Source: Streptomyces griseochromogenes (GTDB lineage Bacteria > Actinomycetota > Actinomycetes > Streptomycetales > Streptomycetaceae). From it: DNA of 64,000 nucleotides. Below the pieces are notes generated by a model. That model was not told the origin of the DNA, did no database searches, and saw nothing but the letters and a program-made list of their open reading frames with translations. The stretch lies in assembly GCF_001542625.1 (NCBI RefSeq), contig NZ_CP016279.1:7254001-7318000 (forward strand). Direction: 5' to 3'. Of the stretch, positions 54,076 to 64,000 are shown piece by piece. The first letter of the stretch is position 1; each line of letters starts with the position of its first letter. A program made the translations under genes and the position numbers.

Positions 54076-55632
54076 ATGACACCGTCGACGAGCCGGGCGC
54101 CGCTGGTCCGGACAACCGCCCGTCTCGCCGCGCAGCTGTCCGGCGGCGGACCGGAACTCCGCCCGCGGGCGCCGTTCACACTGGACGTGATCGCCCGTCT
54201 GCCGGGCGCCACGGCCGAGGACGTGGCCCGCGCCTTCGAACGGGCCCGCGCGGCCCAGCCCGACTGGGCCGCCAGGCCGGCCCCCCACCGCGCCCGGATC
54301 GCCGGCCGGCTGCACGGACTGCTGCTCGGCCGGCGGCACGAGGCCCTCGACCTGCTCCAGTGGGAGACCGGCAAGGCGCGGGTGCACGCCTTCGACGAGG
54401 TGATCGACGCCGCCGGTGTGTGCCGCTACTACGCCCGCCGGGCCCCCGGGCTGCTGGCCCCGCGCCGCCGGGCCGGGGTGCTGCCACCGCTGACGTCGGT
54501 CCGCGAGCTGCGCCATCCCAAGGGCGTGGTCGCCGTGATCACTCCGTGGAACTACCCGCTCAGCCTGACCGTGACCGACGTCGTCCCGGCGCTGCTGGCG
54601 GGCAACGCCGTCGTCCAGAAGGCCGATACCCAGACCGCCTGCACCACGCTGTGGGCGCGCGAGCAGTGTGTGCGGGCGGGGCTGCCCGCCGAGCTGTGGC
54701 AGATCGTGGTCGGCGAACCCGCCGAACTGGGCCCCGCGCTGCTGGCCGGGGCCGACCATCTGGCCTTCACCGGTTCCACCGCGGCGGGCCGGGAGCTGGG
54801 CGGTCTGGCGGGCGAGCGGCTGATCGGCTGCATGCTGGAGCTGGGCGGCAAGAACCCGCTGCTGGTGCTGGCGGACGCCGACCTCGACCGGGCGGCGGCC
54901 GGTGCCGTGCGGGCGTGCTTCTCCAGTGCCGGGCAGCTGTGCATGTCGGCGGAGCGGATCCTGGTGGACCAGCGGGTGCACGACCGCTTCGTGGCACGCT
55001 TCCTCCGCCGGGTCGCCGCCCTGCGGCTGTCCGCCGGTTTCGACTTCGGTGGCGACCTCGGCTCGCTCACCTCGCACCGCCAGCTCGACCGGGTGCGCAC
55101 TCATGTCACGGACGCGCTGGCCAAGGGTGCCCGGCTGCTGTGCGGCGGGCGCGAACGCCCGGACATCGGCCCGCTGTTCTACGCACCGACCGTGCTGGCC
55201 GGGGTGACCCCGGAGATGACCCTGTACCGGGAGGAGACCTTCGGCCCGGTGGTCCGCGTAGGCGCCTTCCGGGACGAGGAGGAAGCCGTGGCGCTCGCCA
55301 ACGACAGCCCGTACGGCCTGAACGCCTCGGTGTGGAGCCGCAGCCCGGCCCGGGCGCGAGCACTCGGCACGCGACTGCGGGTCGGCGCCGTCAACATCAA
55401 CGAGGGTTTCCGGGCGGCCTATGTCTCGTACGACGCGCCCAGCGGCGGCCGGCAGGAGTCCGGCATCGGTCATCGGCACGGGGCCACGGGCCTGCTGCAG
55501 TACACCGACTGTCAGGTGCTGGCCCGGACGCGGGCGAACTTCTTCGACCCGCGGCCGGGGACCGGCGCCGAGCGCCACACCGAACTGCTGACCACACTGG
55601 CCAGGACGATGACGAGGCTGGGCCTGGGATGA
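54076..55632 (+). CDS. Aldehyde dehydrogenase 2 (succinic-semialdehyde-like)
   Basis: This 518-residue enzyme has catalytic Cys289 in SAGQLCMSAERI, base Glu255 in MLELGGKNPLL, and the conserved HPKGVVAVITPWNYPLS. It belongs to a different subgroup from aldehyde dehydrogenase 1, closer to semialdehyde dehydrogenases. It starts four bases after the ligase stop and its stop overlaps the NRPS start. Two distinct aldehyde dehydrogenases in one operon imply two aldehydes on the route, or an aldehyde cycle between acid and alcohol states. Confidence 0.86.
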   Translation: MTPSTSRAPLVRTTARLAAQLSGGGPELRPRAPFTLDVIARLPGATAEDVARAFERARAAQPDWAARPAPHRARIAGRLHGLLLGRRHEALDLLQWETGKARVHAFDEVIDAAGVCRYYARRAPGLLAPRRRAGVLPPLTSVRELRHPKGVVAVITPWNYPLSLTVTDVVPALLAGNAVVQKADTQTACTTLWAREQCVRAGLPAELWQIVVGEPAELGPALLAGADHLAFTGSTAAGRELGGLAGERLIGCMLELGGKNPLLVLADADLDRAAAGAVRACFSSAGQLCMSAERILVDQRVHDRFVARFLRRVAALRLSAGFDFGGDLGSLTSHRQLDRVRTHVTDALAKGARLLCGGRERPDIGPLFYAPTVLAGVTPEMTLYREETFGPVVRVGAFRDEEEAVALANDSPYGLNASVWSRSPARARALGTRLRVGAVNINEGFRAAYVSYDAPSGGRQESGIGHRHGATGLLQYTDCQVLARTRANFFDPRPGTGAERHTELLTTLARTMTRLGLG

Positions 55633-58600
55633 CCGACGTCAGGAACGCGCCCCTGCCGCCCCCGACGCGCTTCGGCTGCGTGCTGGTCGGCGAGAGTGCC
55701 ATGGTGACCGCCTGCGCAGAGGTGCTCCTGGAGCGCGGCCACCGGGTGCGCGGCGTGGTGTCGCCCGATCCCGAGATCCGGACCTGGGCGGAGCGGGCCG
55801 GGCTGGCCGCCACCGGATTCGGCCCGGATCTGGTGGCGTGGCTGGCGGCGGAGCCGTTCGACCACCTGTTCAGCGTCGTCAACCTGCGGCTGCTGCCTCC
55901 CGAGGTGCTCGAACTGCCGCGGGGACTGGCGGTCAACTTCCACGACGGTCCGCTCCCCCGCCACGCGGGCCGGTACGCCACCGCCTGGGCGATCCTGGCG
56001 GGCGAGCGCATGCACGGCGTCAGCTGGCACCTGATGACGGACCAGCCCGACCGGGGAGATGTGCTGGTCGGCCGCGAGGTGCCCGTCGAAGCGGCCGAAA
56101 CGAGCGGCACGCTCAACCTGAAGTGCCTGGCGGCGGGGATCGACGCGTTCGGGGAACTGGTCCACGCGCTGGAGCGGGGCACCGTCCGCCGCCGCGCGCA
56201 GGATCCGGCCGGGCGCGGCTACCACGGCCGGTTCGACCGGCCGCCCGGCGCGGGATTCCTACGCTGGGACAGGCCGGCCGAGCAGCTGGCCGCGGCGGTG
56301 CGCGCGGCCGACTTCGGGCCGCACGCCAATGCCTTCGGCACCGCGAAGGCGCTGCTGGGCGGCGAGCCGGTGGTGGTGCGGGAGTTGACGCCGCTGCCGG
56401 AGCCGGCGCGGGGCGTGTGCGGCACGGTCCTGGCGGTCGGCTCGGACGCCGGTTCCGAGGAACGAAGGGACATGGAGCCCGAAGGAACGGTCACGGTCGT
56501 CGCGGACGGGCGGCCGGTGCGGCTGTCCGGTCTGCGCACGGTGCGTGGCGAGCCGCTGACCGCGGCCGAGTTGACGGCCCGCGGAGTGCGGCCCGGCAGC
56601 CGCCTCGCGTCCCCCGGCGCAGTGCTGCTGGCGGCCGCCGGGCGTGCCGAGGCGGCCGGCCTGCGCGCCGAGCCGTTCTGGCTCCGTCGGCTCGCGGGCC
56701 TGACCCCGGCCGACCTGCCGTTTCGCGCGCCGGGCCGCCCTGTGACCGCCACCGTGGTGCCGGTACCGGCCCGGCTGCCCGGTGCCGAGGGCGAGGAGGA
56801 GCGACGCACGTGGCTGCTGACCGCGTTGCTCGCGTTCCTGGTCCGGCTCGGTGCGGCACCCGGCACCGACGTGCGGTTGCGCCTGCCGGGTCCGGGCACC
56901 GGCCACCCCGCGGTCGACGCGCTGTACGCCGACTGGATCCCGCTGCGGCTGCCGGAGCTCGGCACCCGGAGCCAGACCGAGCTGCACGCCGAGACGGCCG
57001 GCCTTCTCCGGGCGGCACGGGAGCGCGGCCCCTTTCCGCACGACCTGTGGACCCGCTGCCCGAAACTGCGTGATCGGCCCTGCCGACTGCCGATCGCTCT
57101 GGAGCTCGCCGACGACGGACCGATGGAGCTCCCGCTCGGCAGCGCCCTGCTCATCAGGGTGGGGAAGGACCGTTGCGAGTGGCTGGGTGCCGAGGGGCCG
57201 CTCGCCGGATACGCGGCCGCGTTCCTGAACGAGCTCACCGTGGTACCGCGGCCCGCGGAACTCCCGCTGGGCACCGAGGAGGTCCGGCGGACGGTGGCCC
57301 GCTGGAACGAGACGGCGACCGGCATCCCGCAGGACGCCGGTGTACACCGCCTGATCGCCCGGCAGGCCCGGCTGCGGGCCGATGCCCCGGCCGTGGTCTG
57401 TGGCCGACAGGTGCTCACCTACGGTGACTTGGACCGGCGGTCGAGCGAGCTGGCCGGTCGGCTGCGCTCGCGCGGCGCGGGTCCGGGGCGGCGGGTCGGG
57501 GTGTATCTCGGGCGTACGCCCGAACTCGTCGTGGCGCTGCTCGCGGTGCTGAAGTCCGGCGCCGCGTACGTGCCGCTGGACCCGTTGTATCCGCCTGCCC
57601 GCATCGCCGGGATGATCGAGGACGCGGCGCCGGCCCTGCTCGTCACCGGCCCCGGTCCGGCACCCGGCCTGCCGCTGACGGGAGTCGAGCTGGTGACGCC
57701 GCAGCCGCTCCCGCCCGCCTACGACGAGGACGGCATCGGTGTGCCGGGCGACAGCGACGCCTACGTCATCTACACCTCCGGTTCCACCGGTCGGCCCAAG
57801 GGCGTACGGATCACTCACCGCTCGCTCACCAACCTGGTCCGCGCGATGGCCGCGAACCCCGGCTTCACCTCGCGGGACCGGCTGCTGGCGGTCACCACGG
57901 TCTGCTTCGACATCGCGGCCCTGGAGCTGTTCGTTCCGCTGGCCACCGGCGGACAGGTCGAACTGGCCCCGGCCGAGGTCGCGGCGGACGGCTTCCAGCT
58001 GCGCGAGCTGCTCGAACGCAGCCGCCCGACCGTCCTGCAGGCCACCCCGGCCACCTGGCGGATGCTGCTGGAGGCGGGCTGGTCCGGGCAGCCGCTGCGG
58101 ATGCTCTGCGGCGGCGAGGCGCTGCCCGCCGACCTCGCCGAGGAGCTGCTCCGCCGAGGTGACGGACTCTGGAACCTGTACGGACCCACCGAGACCACGA
58201 TCTGGTCCTCCGTCACACGGGTGCGACCCGGTGAACGGCCGCTGCTCGGGCCGCCGATCGCCAACACCAGGTTCCATGTGCTGGACGCCGCACAGCGGCC
58301 GTTGCCCCCGGGCGTGCCGGGCGAGCTGTACATCGGCGGTGCCGGCGTCGCGGCCGGCTACCACGACCGGCCGGAGCTGACGGCGGAGCGTTTCGTTCAG
58401 GTGCCGCACGTGCCGTACCGGCTCTACCGCACCGGCGACCTGGTGCGGCAGCTGACGGACGGCCGCCTCGAATACCTCGGCCGCGCCGACGAACAGCTCA
58501 AGCTGCACGGCTACCGCATCGAGCCGGCCGAGATCGAGGCAGCGCTGCGCGATCACCCCGCCGTGTGCGAGGCGGTGGCCGTGCTGCGCGAGGAACGGCT

Positions 58601-59147
58601 GGTGGCCTACCTGGTGCCGCGTGGTACTCCGGCCCCGGCCGCAGTGTTGCGGGCCCACCTGGCAGCCGCCGGGCTGCCCGACTACCTGATCCCGTCGGCC
58701 TTCGTACCACTGGACCGGATTCCGCGTACCGCCAACGGAAAGACCGACCGTGCGGCGCTGCCGGCACCGCCCGCGCCGGAGATCGCCGCGCCCCTCGACG
58801 CCGACCGCACCGAGCGGGTGATCGCCGAGATCTGGCAGCAGGTGCTGGGGCTCGACCGGGTCGGGCTCGACGACAACTTCTTCGAAGTGGGCGGCACCTC
58901 GTTGCTGCTCATGCGCGTCATGGCCCGCCTGCGGACTCGGGCGCTGCTCCCGCTGAGCCGCGTGGAGATGTTCTCCCACCCGACGGTCCGTTCGCTGGCC
59001 AGACGTCTGGCCCTCCCCGCGGCACCACGGCCCACACCCGATGTGCCACGTCCGGCCCCCGGCGTACCACGGCAGTCGGCCGACGCGGCACGTCCGGTGG
59101 CCACGCGCGCCGGGCTCGGCGAGCTGCGTCGGCGCCGCGGTCGCTGA
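55629..59147 (+). CDS. Formyltransferase - vestigial condensation - adenylation - PCP NRPS
   Basis: This 1172-residue NRPS loading module runs as follows. (1) A formyltransferase domain at about residues 1-300 has Asn103 and His105 in VNFHDGPLP and Asp141 in QPDRGDVL, the formyl-transfer site. (2) A segment of about 200 residues (roughly 370-570) looks like the C-terminal half of a condensation domain without the HHxxxDG active site. (3) The adenylation domain has YTSGSTGRPKG near 715, NLYGPTETT, and Lys1038 in ANGKTDR; its ten-residue pocket reads D-I-L-Q-L-G-L-I-W-K, the pattern I associate with glycine. (4) The carrier protein has the phosphopantetheine site at Ser1091 (GGTSLL). It probably makes N-formylglycyl-PCP as a starter, as in formylglycine-primed oxazole polyketides. 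Substrate identity is an inference from the pocket. Confidence 0.87.
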   Translation: MTDVRNAPLPPPTRFGCVLVGESAMVTACAEVLLERGHRVRGVVSPDPEIRTWAERAGLAATGFGPDLVAWLAAEPFDHLFSVVNLRLLPPEVLELPRGLAVNFHDGPLPRHAGRYATAWAILAGERMHGVSWHLMTDQPDRGDVLVGREVPVEAAETSGTLNLKCLAAGIDAFGELVHALERGTVRRRAQDPAGRGYHGRFDRPPGAGFLRWDRPAEQLAAAVRAADFGPHANAFGTAKALLGGEPVVVRELTPLPEPARGVCGTVLAVGSDAGSEERRDMEPEGTVTVVADGRPVRLSGLRTVRGEPLTAAELTARGVRPGSRLASPGAVLLAAAGRAEAAGLRAEPFWLRRLAGLTPADLPFRAPGRPVTATVVPVPARLPGAEGEEERRTWLLTALLAFLVRLGAAPGTDVRLRLPGPGTGHPAVDALYADWIPLRLPELGTRSQTELHAETAGLLRAARERGPFPHDLWTRCPKLRDRPCRLPIALELADDGPMELPLGSALLIRVGKDRCEWLGAEGPLAGYAAAFLNELTVVPRPAELPLGTEEVRRTVARWNETATGIPQDAGVHRLIARQARLRADAPAVVCGRQVLTYGDLDRRSSELAGRLRSRGAGPGRRVGVYLGRTPELVVALLAVLKSGAAYVPLDPLYPPARIAGMIEDAAPALLVTGPGPAPGLPLTGVELVTPQPLPPAYDEDGIGVPGDSDAYVIYTSGSTGRPKGVRITHRSLTNLVRAMAANPGFTSRDRLLAVTTVCFDIAALELFVPLATGGQVELAPAEVAADGFQLRELLERSRPTVLQATPATWRMLLEAGWSGQPLRMLCGGEALPADLAEELLRRGDGLWNLYGPTETTIWSSVTRVRPGERPLLGPPIANTRFHVLDAAQRPLPPGVPGELYIGGAGVAAGYHDRPELTAERFVQVPHVPYRLYRTGDLVRQLTDGRLEYLGRADEQLKLHGYRIEPAEIEAALRDHPAVCEAVAVLREERLVAYLVPRGTPAPAAVLRAHLAAAGLPDYLIPSAFVPLDRIPRTANGKTDRAALPAPPAPEIAAPLDADRTERVIAEIWQQVLGLDRVGLDDNFFEVGGTSLLLMRVMARLRTRALLPLSRVEMFSHPTVRSLARRLALPAAPRPTPDVPRPAPGVPRQSADAARPVATRAGLGELRRRRGR

Positions 59148-59216
59148 CCGGCTCCAGACAGACCGGCCGCTCGTGGTGCCACGGCTCCGCGAGCGGCCCA
59201 TGAAAGGACTTCCCCC

Positions 59217-60364
59217 ATGGCCCTGTGCACCATCTGCGCGTTGAAGGACAGCCACCCCGGCGTGACGCTCGGGGACGACGGCGTGTGCAGTCTGTGCCGG
59301 CTCGATGCCGCCGGTGATCTCCTGGCCAACTTCGCCTACACGAACCGGGTGTTCGAGGAGTTCGCCCGCAGCGGTCCGAATCCGCACGGCGACTACGACT
59401 GCCTGTTCATGTACAGCGGCGGCAAGGACAGCACCTTTCTGCTGGACAAGTTCGTCAACGAGGACGGCAGACGCGTGCTCTCCTACACCTTCGACGTGCC
59501 GTTCGAGAGCACGCACGCCGCGGAGAACATCCGGCTGGCCCGGGAGCGGATTCCGGCGACGTTCGTCATCGACTCGGACGACGACGGCATCAAGACGGTG
59601 CTCCGGGAGGTCCTCAACCGGCCGGCCGCGAAGCCCGGCACGTACCTGGACGAGAAGCTGCCGTGCGTCTCCTGCCGCAGCTTCTTCGTGATCCGGGCGA
59701 TCCGCCACGCCTTCCGGCACCGGATCCCGTACATCGTGCTGTGCGCGGATCCGCAGCAGATCCTGACCATGGAGTCCGATGTGCGCGAGGTGGTGCGCGG
59801 CTTCTACCGGGCCTTCGGTGAACGGCTGCTCTCCGACGAGTTCCGCGCCGACCTGGAGACGCTGCTCTTCGCCGAGGACGACGAACTGCCGCGGATCGTC
59901 TTCCCGTTCGTGGCGAACCGCTACGCGTACGACCCGGAGCGGATGGTCGCCGAACTCACGGCGAAGGGGCTGTACGCCTCATCGCCGCTGGAGACGCACT
60001 GCACGCTCTTCCCGCTGCTCAACTACTACTCGTACCTGAACTGGGACTGCATGTTCTACAAGCTCAACGCGGCCAGCCACCGGCGTTCGGTGCGGCGCAA
60101 CGAGAACCACGAGCGCTCGACGTTCAGCATCGCCTTCCCTCGGGCCGCGGACCTGCCGGGGATCGAGGAGCGGCTGAAACGCGTGGTCCTGGACCTCGCC
60201 GCCGGGCGCGGCGACGAGGCCGAGCAAAAGCGTGAACTCAAGGGAATCTTCGGCGAGTTGGGGGCGAGCGCCGAGGCCGCCCGGTTTCTCGCGGGGGGCT
60301 TCCTCGGTATGCGCGCGACAGCGGCCGAACTCGGTGTCGAGCTGCGGACCGCCGAGGCGGCGGC

Positions 60365-60368
<4 letters not shown>
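59217..60368 (+). CDS. PP-loop ATPase of the AANH superfamily with cysteine pairs
   Basis: This 383-residue protein has a PP-loop in FMYSGGKDSTFLLDKF and an N-terminal CTICALK...GVCSLC pair of cysteine doublets, with another pair in KLPCVSCRSFF. The order resembles WbpG-type sugar amidotransferases and the thiolation or thioamide enzymes of the alpha-hydrolase superfamily. Such enzymes adenylate a carbonyl and replace its oxygen with nitrogen or sulfur. It lies between the NRPS and the PKS and its stop overlaps the PKS start, so it probably acts on the carrier-bound chain. It has no amidotransferase (HisH-like) partner in view. The chemistry (thioamide, amidine, or a ring from either) is not decided by the sequence. 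Confidence 0.82.
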
Positions 60369-62917
<2,549 letters not shown>

Positions 62918-63020
62918 GCGCGGGTGCCCGGGGACGACGGGCGTCATGGCGATGCGGCCGGGCCACGACGCTCCGGCCCCCGACCGACCGCCGCCTACGG
63001 CAACCACGCGAAGGAGAACG

Positions 63021-64000
63021 ATGACGCAGGTCCTGATCACCGGCGCGGGCGCCGTCTGCTGCCTCGGCACCGGTGTGCCCGCCATCTGGCAGGCCCTGCG
63101 TGCCGCACCGGCCGGCCGCCCACAGCGGGCCCCCGACCCCGGCGCCCGGATGCACCTGCCCCTGATCCACCTGGCCCCGATCGAGCCCGGCCCCGAGGGG
63201 CGTGCCACCCGGTTCGCCCTCGCCGCGGTGCGCGAGGCCGTCGCCGACGCCGGGCTGACGGCCGAGCAGTTGGCGAGTGCCTCGGTCGTCGTCGGCACCG
63301 GTGGCGGCGACGCCGACCGCTGGGAGCGCCCGCTGAATCCCCGTCGGCCGTACGCGCCCGCCTTCACCGTGGCCTCGACCGTCGCACACGCGATCGGCGC
63401 GCACGGTGCCGCGACCAGCGTCAGCAACGCCTGTGCGGCCGGGGGCTTCAGCCTCGGCATGGCGGCGGACCTGATTCGTGCGGGCGAGGCCGAGCTGGTG
63501 ATCGCCGGCGGCGCCGAGGCGTACAGCAGGGTGGCGCTCGGCTGCTTCAACCGCCTGGGCGCCGTCGACCCGGACGCCTGCAGGCCTTTCCACCGTGACC
63601 GGGCCGGTACGGTCTTCGGCGAGGGCGCGGCCGTACTGGTCCTGGAGTCGGCCGACCACGCCCGGCGGCGCGGCGCCGGGCGCCGCTACGCCACGCTGGC
63701 CGGCTCCGGCTGGAGCTGCGACGCGCATCACCTCACCGCACCCGCACCCGACGGCACGCAGATCCAGCGGGCGATGACCGAGGCGCTCGACGAGGCCGGT
63801 GTGCCGGCCTCGTCGGTGGGCTGTGTCGTGCCGCACGGCACCGGCACGCCGCAGGGCGACCTGGTGGAGAGCCAGGCGCTCGGCGCGGTCTTCGGCGACC
63901 GGCTGGCCCGGCTGCCCGTCTACAGCCTCAAGGCGCTGATCGGCCATACGGCCGGCGCCGCGGGTGCTCTCGGCGCACTCGCCGCCGCCCTCATCCTCGA
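63021..64000 (+). CDS. Free-standing ketosynthase, 3' end outside window
   Basis: This FabF-like stand-alone ketosynthase is cut by the right edge after 326 codons. Intact catalytic residues are Cys138 in VSNACAAGGF and His272 in VPHGTGTPQGD; the second His is in LIGHTAGAAG. The N terminus MTQVLITGAGAVCCLGTG is typical. The ATG has AAGGAG six bases upstream and lies 103 bases after the PKS stop. The cluster continues beyond the window. A condensing enzyme on a discrete carrier protein fits a type II-like or iterative step. Confidence 0.88.
   Translation, partial: MTQVLITGAGAVCCLGTGVPAIWQALRAAPAGRPQRAPDPGARMHLPLIHLAPIEPGPEGRATRFALAAVREAVADAGLTAEQLASASVVVGTGGGDADRWERPLNPRRPYAPAFTVASTVAHAIGAHGAATSVSNACAAGGFSLGMAADLIRAGEAELVIAGGAEAYSRVALGCFNRLGAVDPDACRPFHRDRAGTVFGEGAAVLVLESADHARRRGAGRRYATLAGSGWSCDAHHLTAPAPDGTQIQRAMTEALDEAGVPASSVGCVVPHGTGTPQGDLVESQALGAVFGDRLARLPVYSLKALIGHTAGAAGALGALAAALIL

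Noticed and set aside
56259..59720. Very long minus-strand frame under the NRPS
   Set aside because: It lies exactly over the NRPS and PP-loop genes, lacks motifs and shows the typical antisense composition.

Overview
The window is high-GC DNA whose coding regions favour G or C at the third codon position. GTG and TTG starts are common, many genes overlap by four bases, and there are LAL-type LuxR regulators, two serine/HATPase anti-sigma-like proteins and exported proteases. All of this points to a Streptomyces-like actinomycete chromosome, probably an accessory-rich arm. Both ends cut through genes.

Region 1 (1-10101, + strand) is one tight operon for an unusual branched or modified sugar and its glycan. 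It holds a C-methyltransferase (5' end missing), a glucose-1-phosphate cytidylyltransferase, a PIG-L deacetylase, an NAD-dependent epimerase, a DUF4910 zinc-peptidase-like protein, a flippase, a GT2 glycosyltransferase, a polysaccharide pyruvyl transferase, an RfbC-like 3,5-epimerase and a class III aminotransferase/aminomutase. Most junctions are ATGA or GTGA overlaps. A PAP2 phosphatase lies convergent at the end.

Region 2 (11.1-24.8 kb) starts with decayed flavodoxin and LysR genes. Next is a four-gene NIS-siderophore operon on the minus strand (two IucA/IucC synthetases, a PLP fold-III decarboxylase and an MFS exporter). Divergent from it is an OmpR-type two-component pair, followed by a paralogous response regulator whose kinase seems to survive only as a stub. 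A quinone oxidoreductase and a GT87-like membrane glycosyltransferase follow.

Region 3 (25-46 kb) is a mosaic. It has a YtrA-type GntR/ABC operon with a clear palindromic operator, an ADH remnant, a secreted phospholipase A2-like protein with a strong bidirectional terminator, two large LAL regulators, a SorC regulator, two anti-sigma-like ATPases, a sigma-like/zinc-finger membrane protein, a CPBP protease, a VOC protein, an exported S1 protease, YceI and a truncated S8 protease. The S1 gene and the S8 remnant share a strongly conserved upstream element.

Region 4 (46-64 kb) is an unfamiliar biosynthetic cluster that runs off the right edge. A divergent DHA2 exporter precedes a + strand operon: HotDog thioesterase, TrpB2-like PLP enzyme, aldehyde dehydrogenase, SDR, acyl-CoA/ACP ligase, second aldehyde dehydrogenase, an NRPS of formyltransferase - vestigial condensation - adenylation (predicted glycine) - carrier protein, a PP-loop ATPase with cysteine pairs, a KS - dead AT - ACP polyketide synthase and a free-standing KS. 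I infer an N-formylglycyl starter, a PP-loop thiolation or amidation step and extension by KS enzymes that need an AT or extender from elsewhere. This is the best candidate for a new system in the window.

No rRNA, tRNA, CRISPR or intact insertion sequence was seen.
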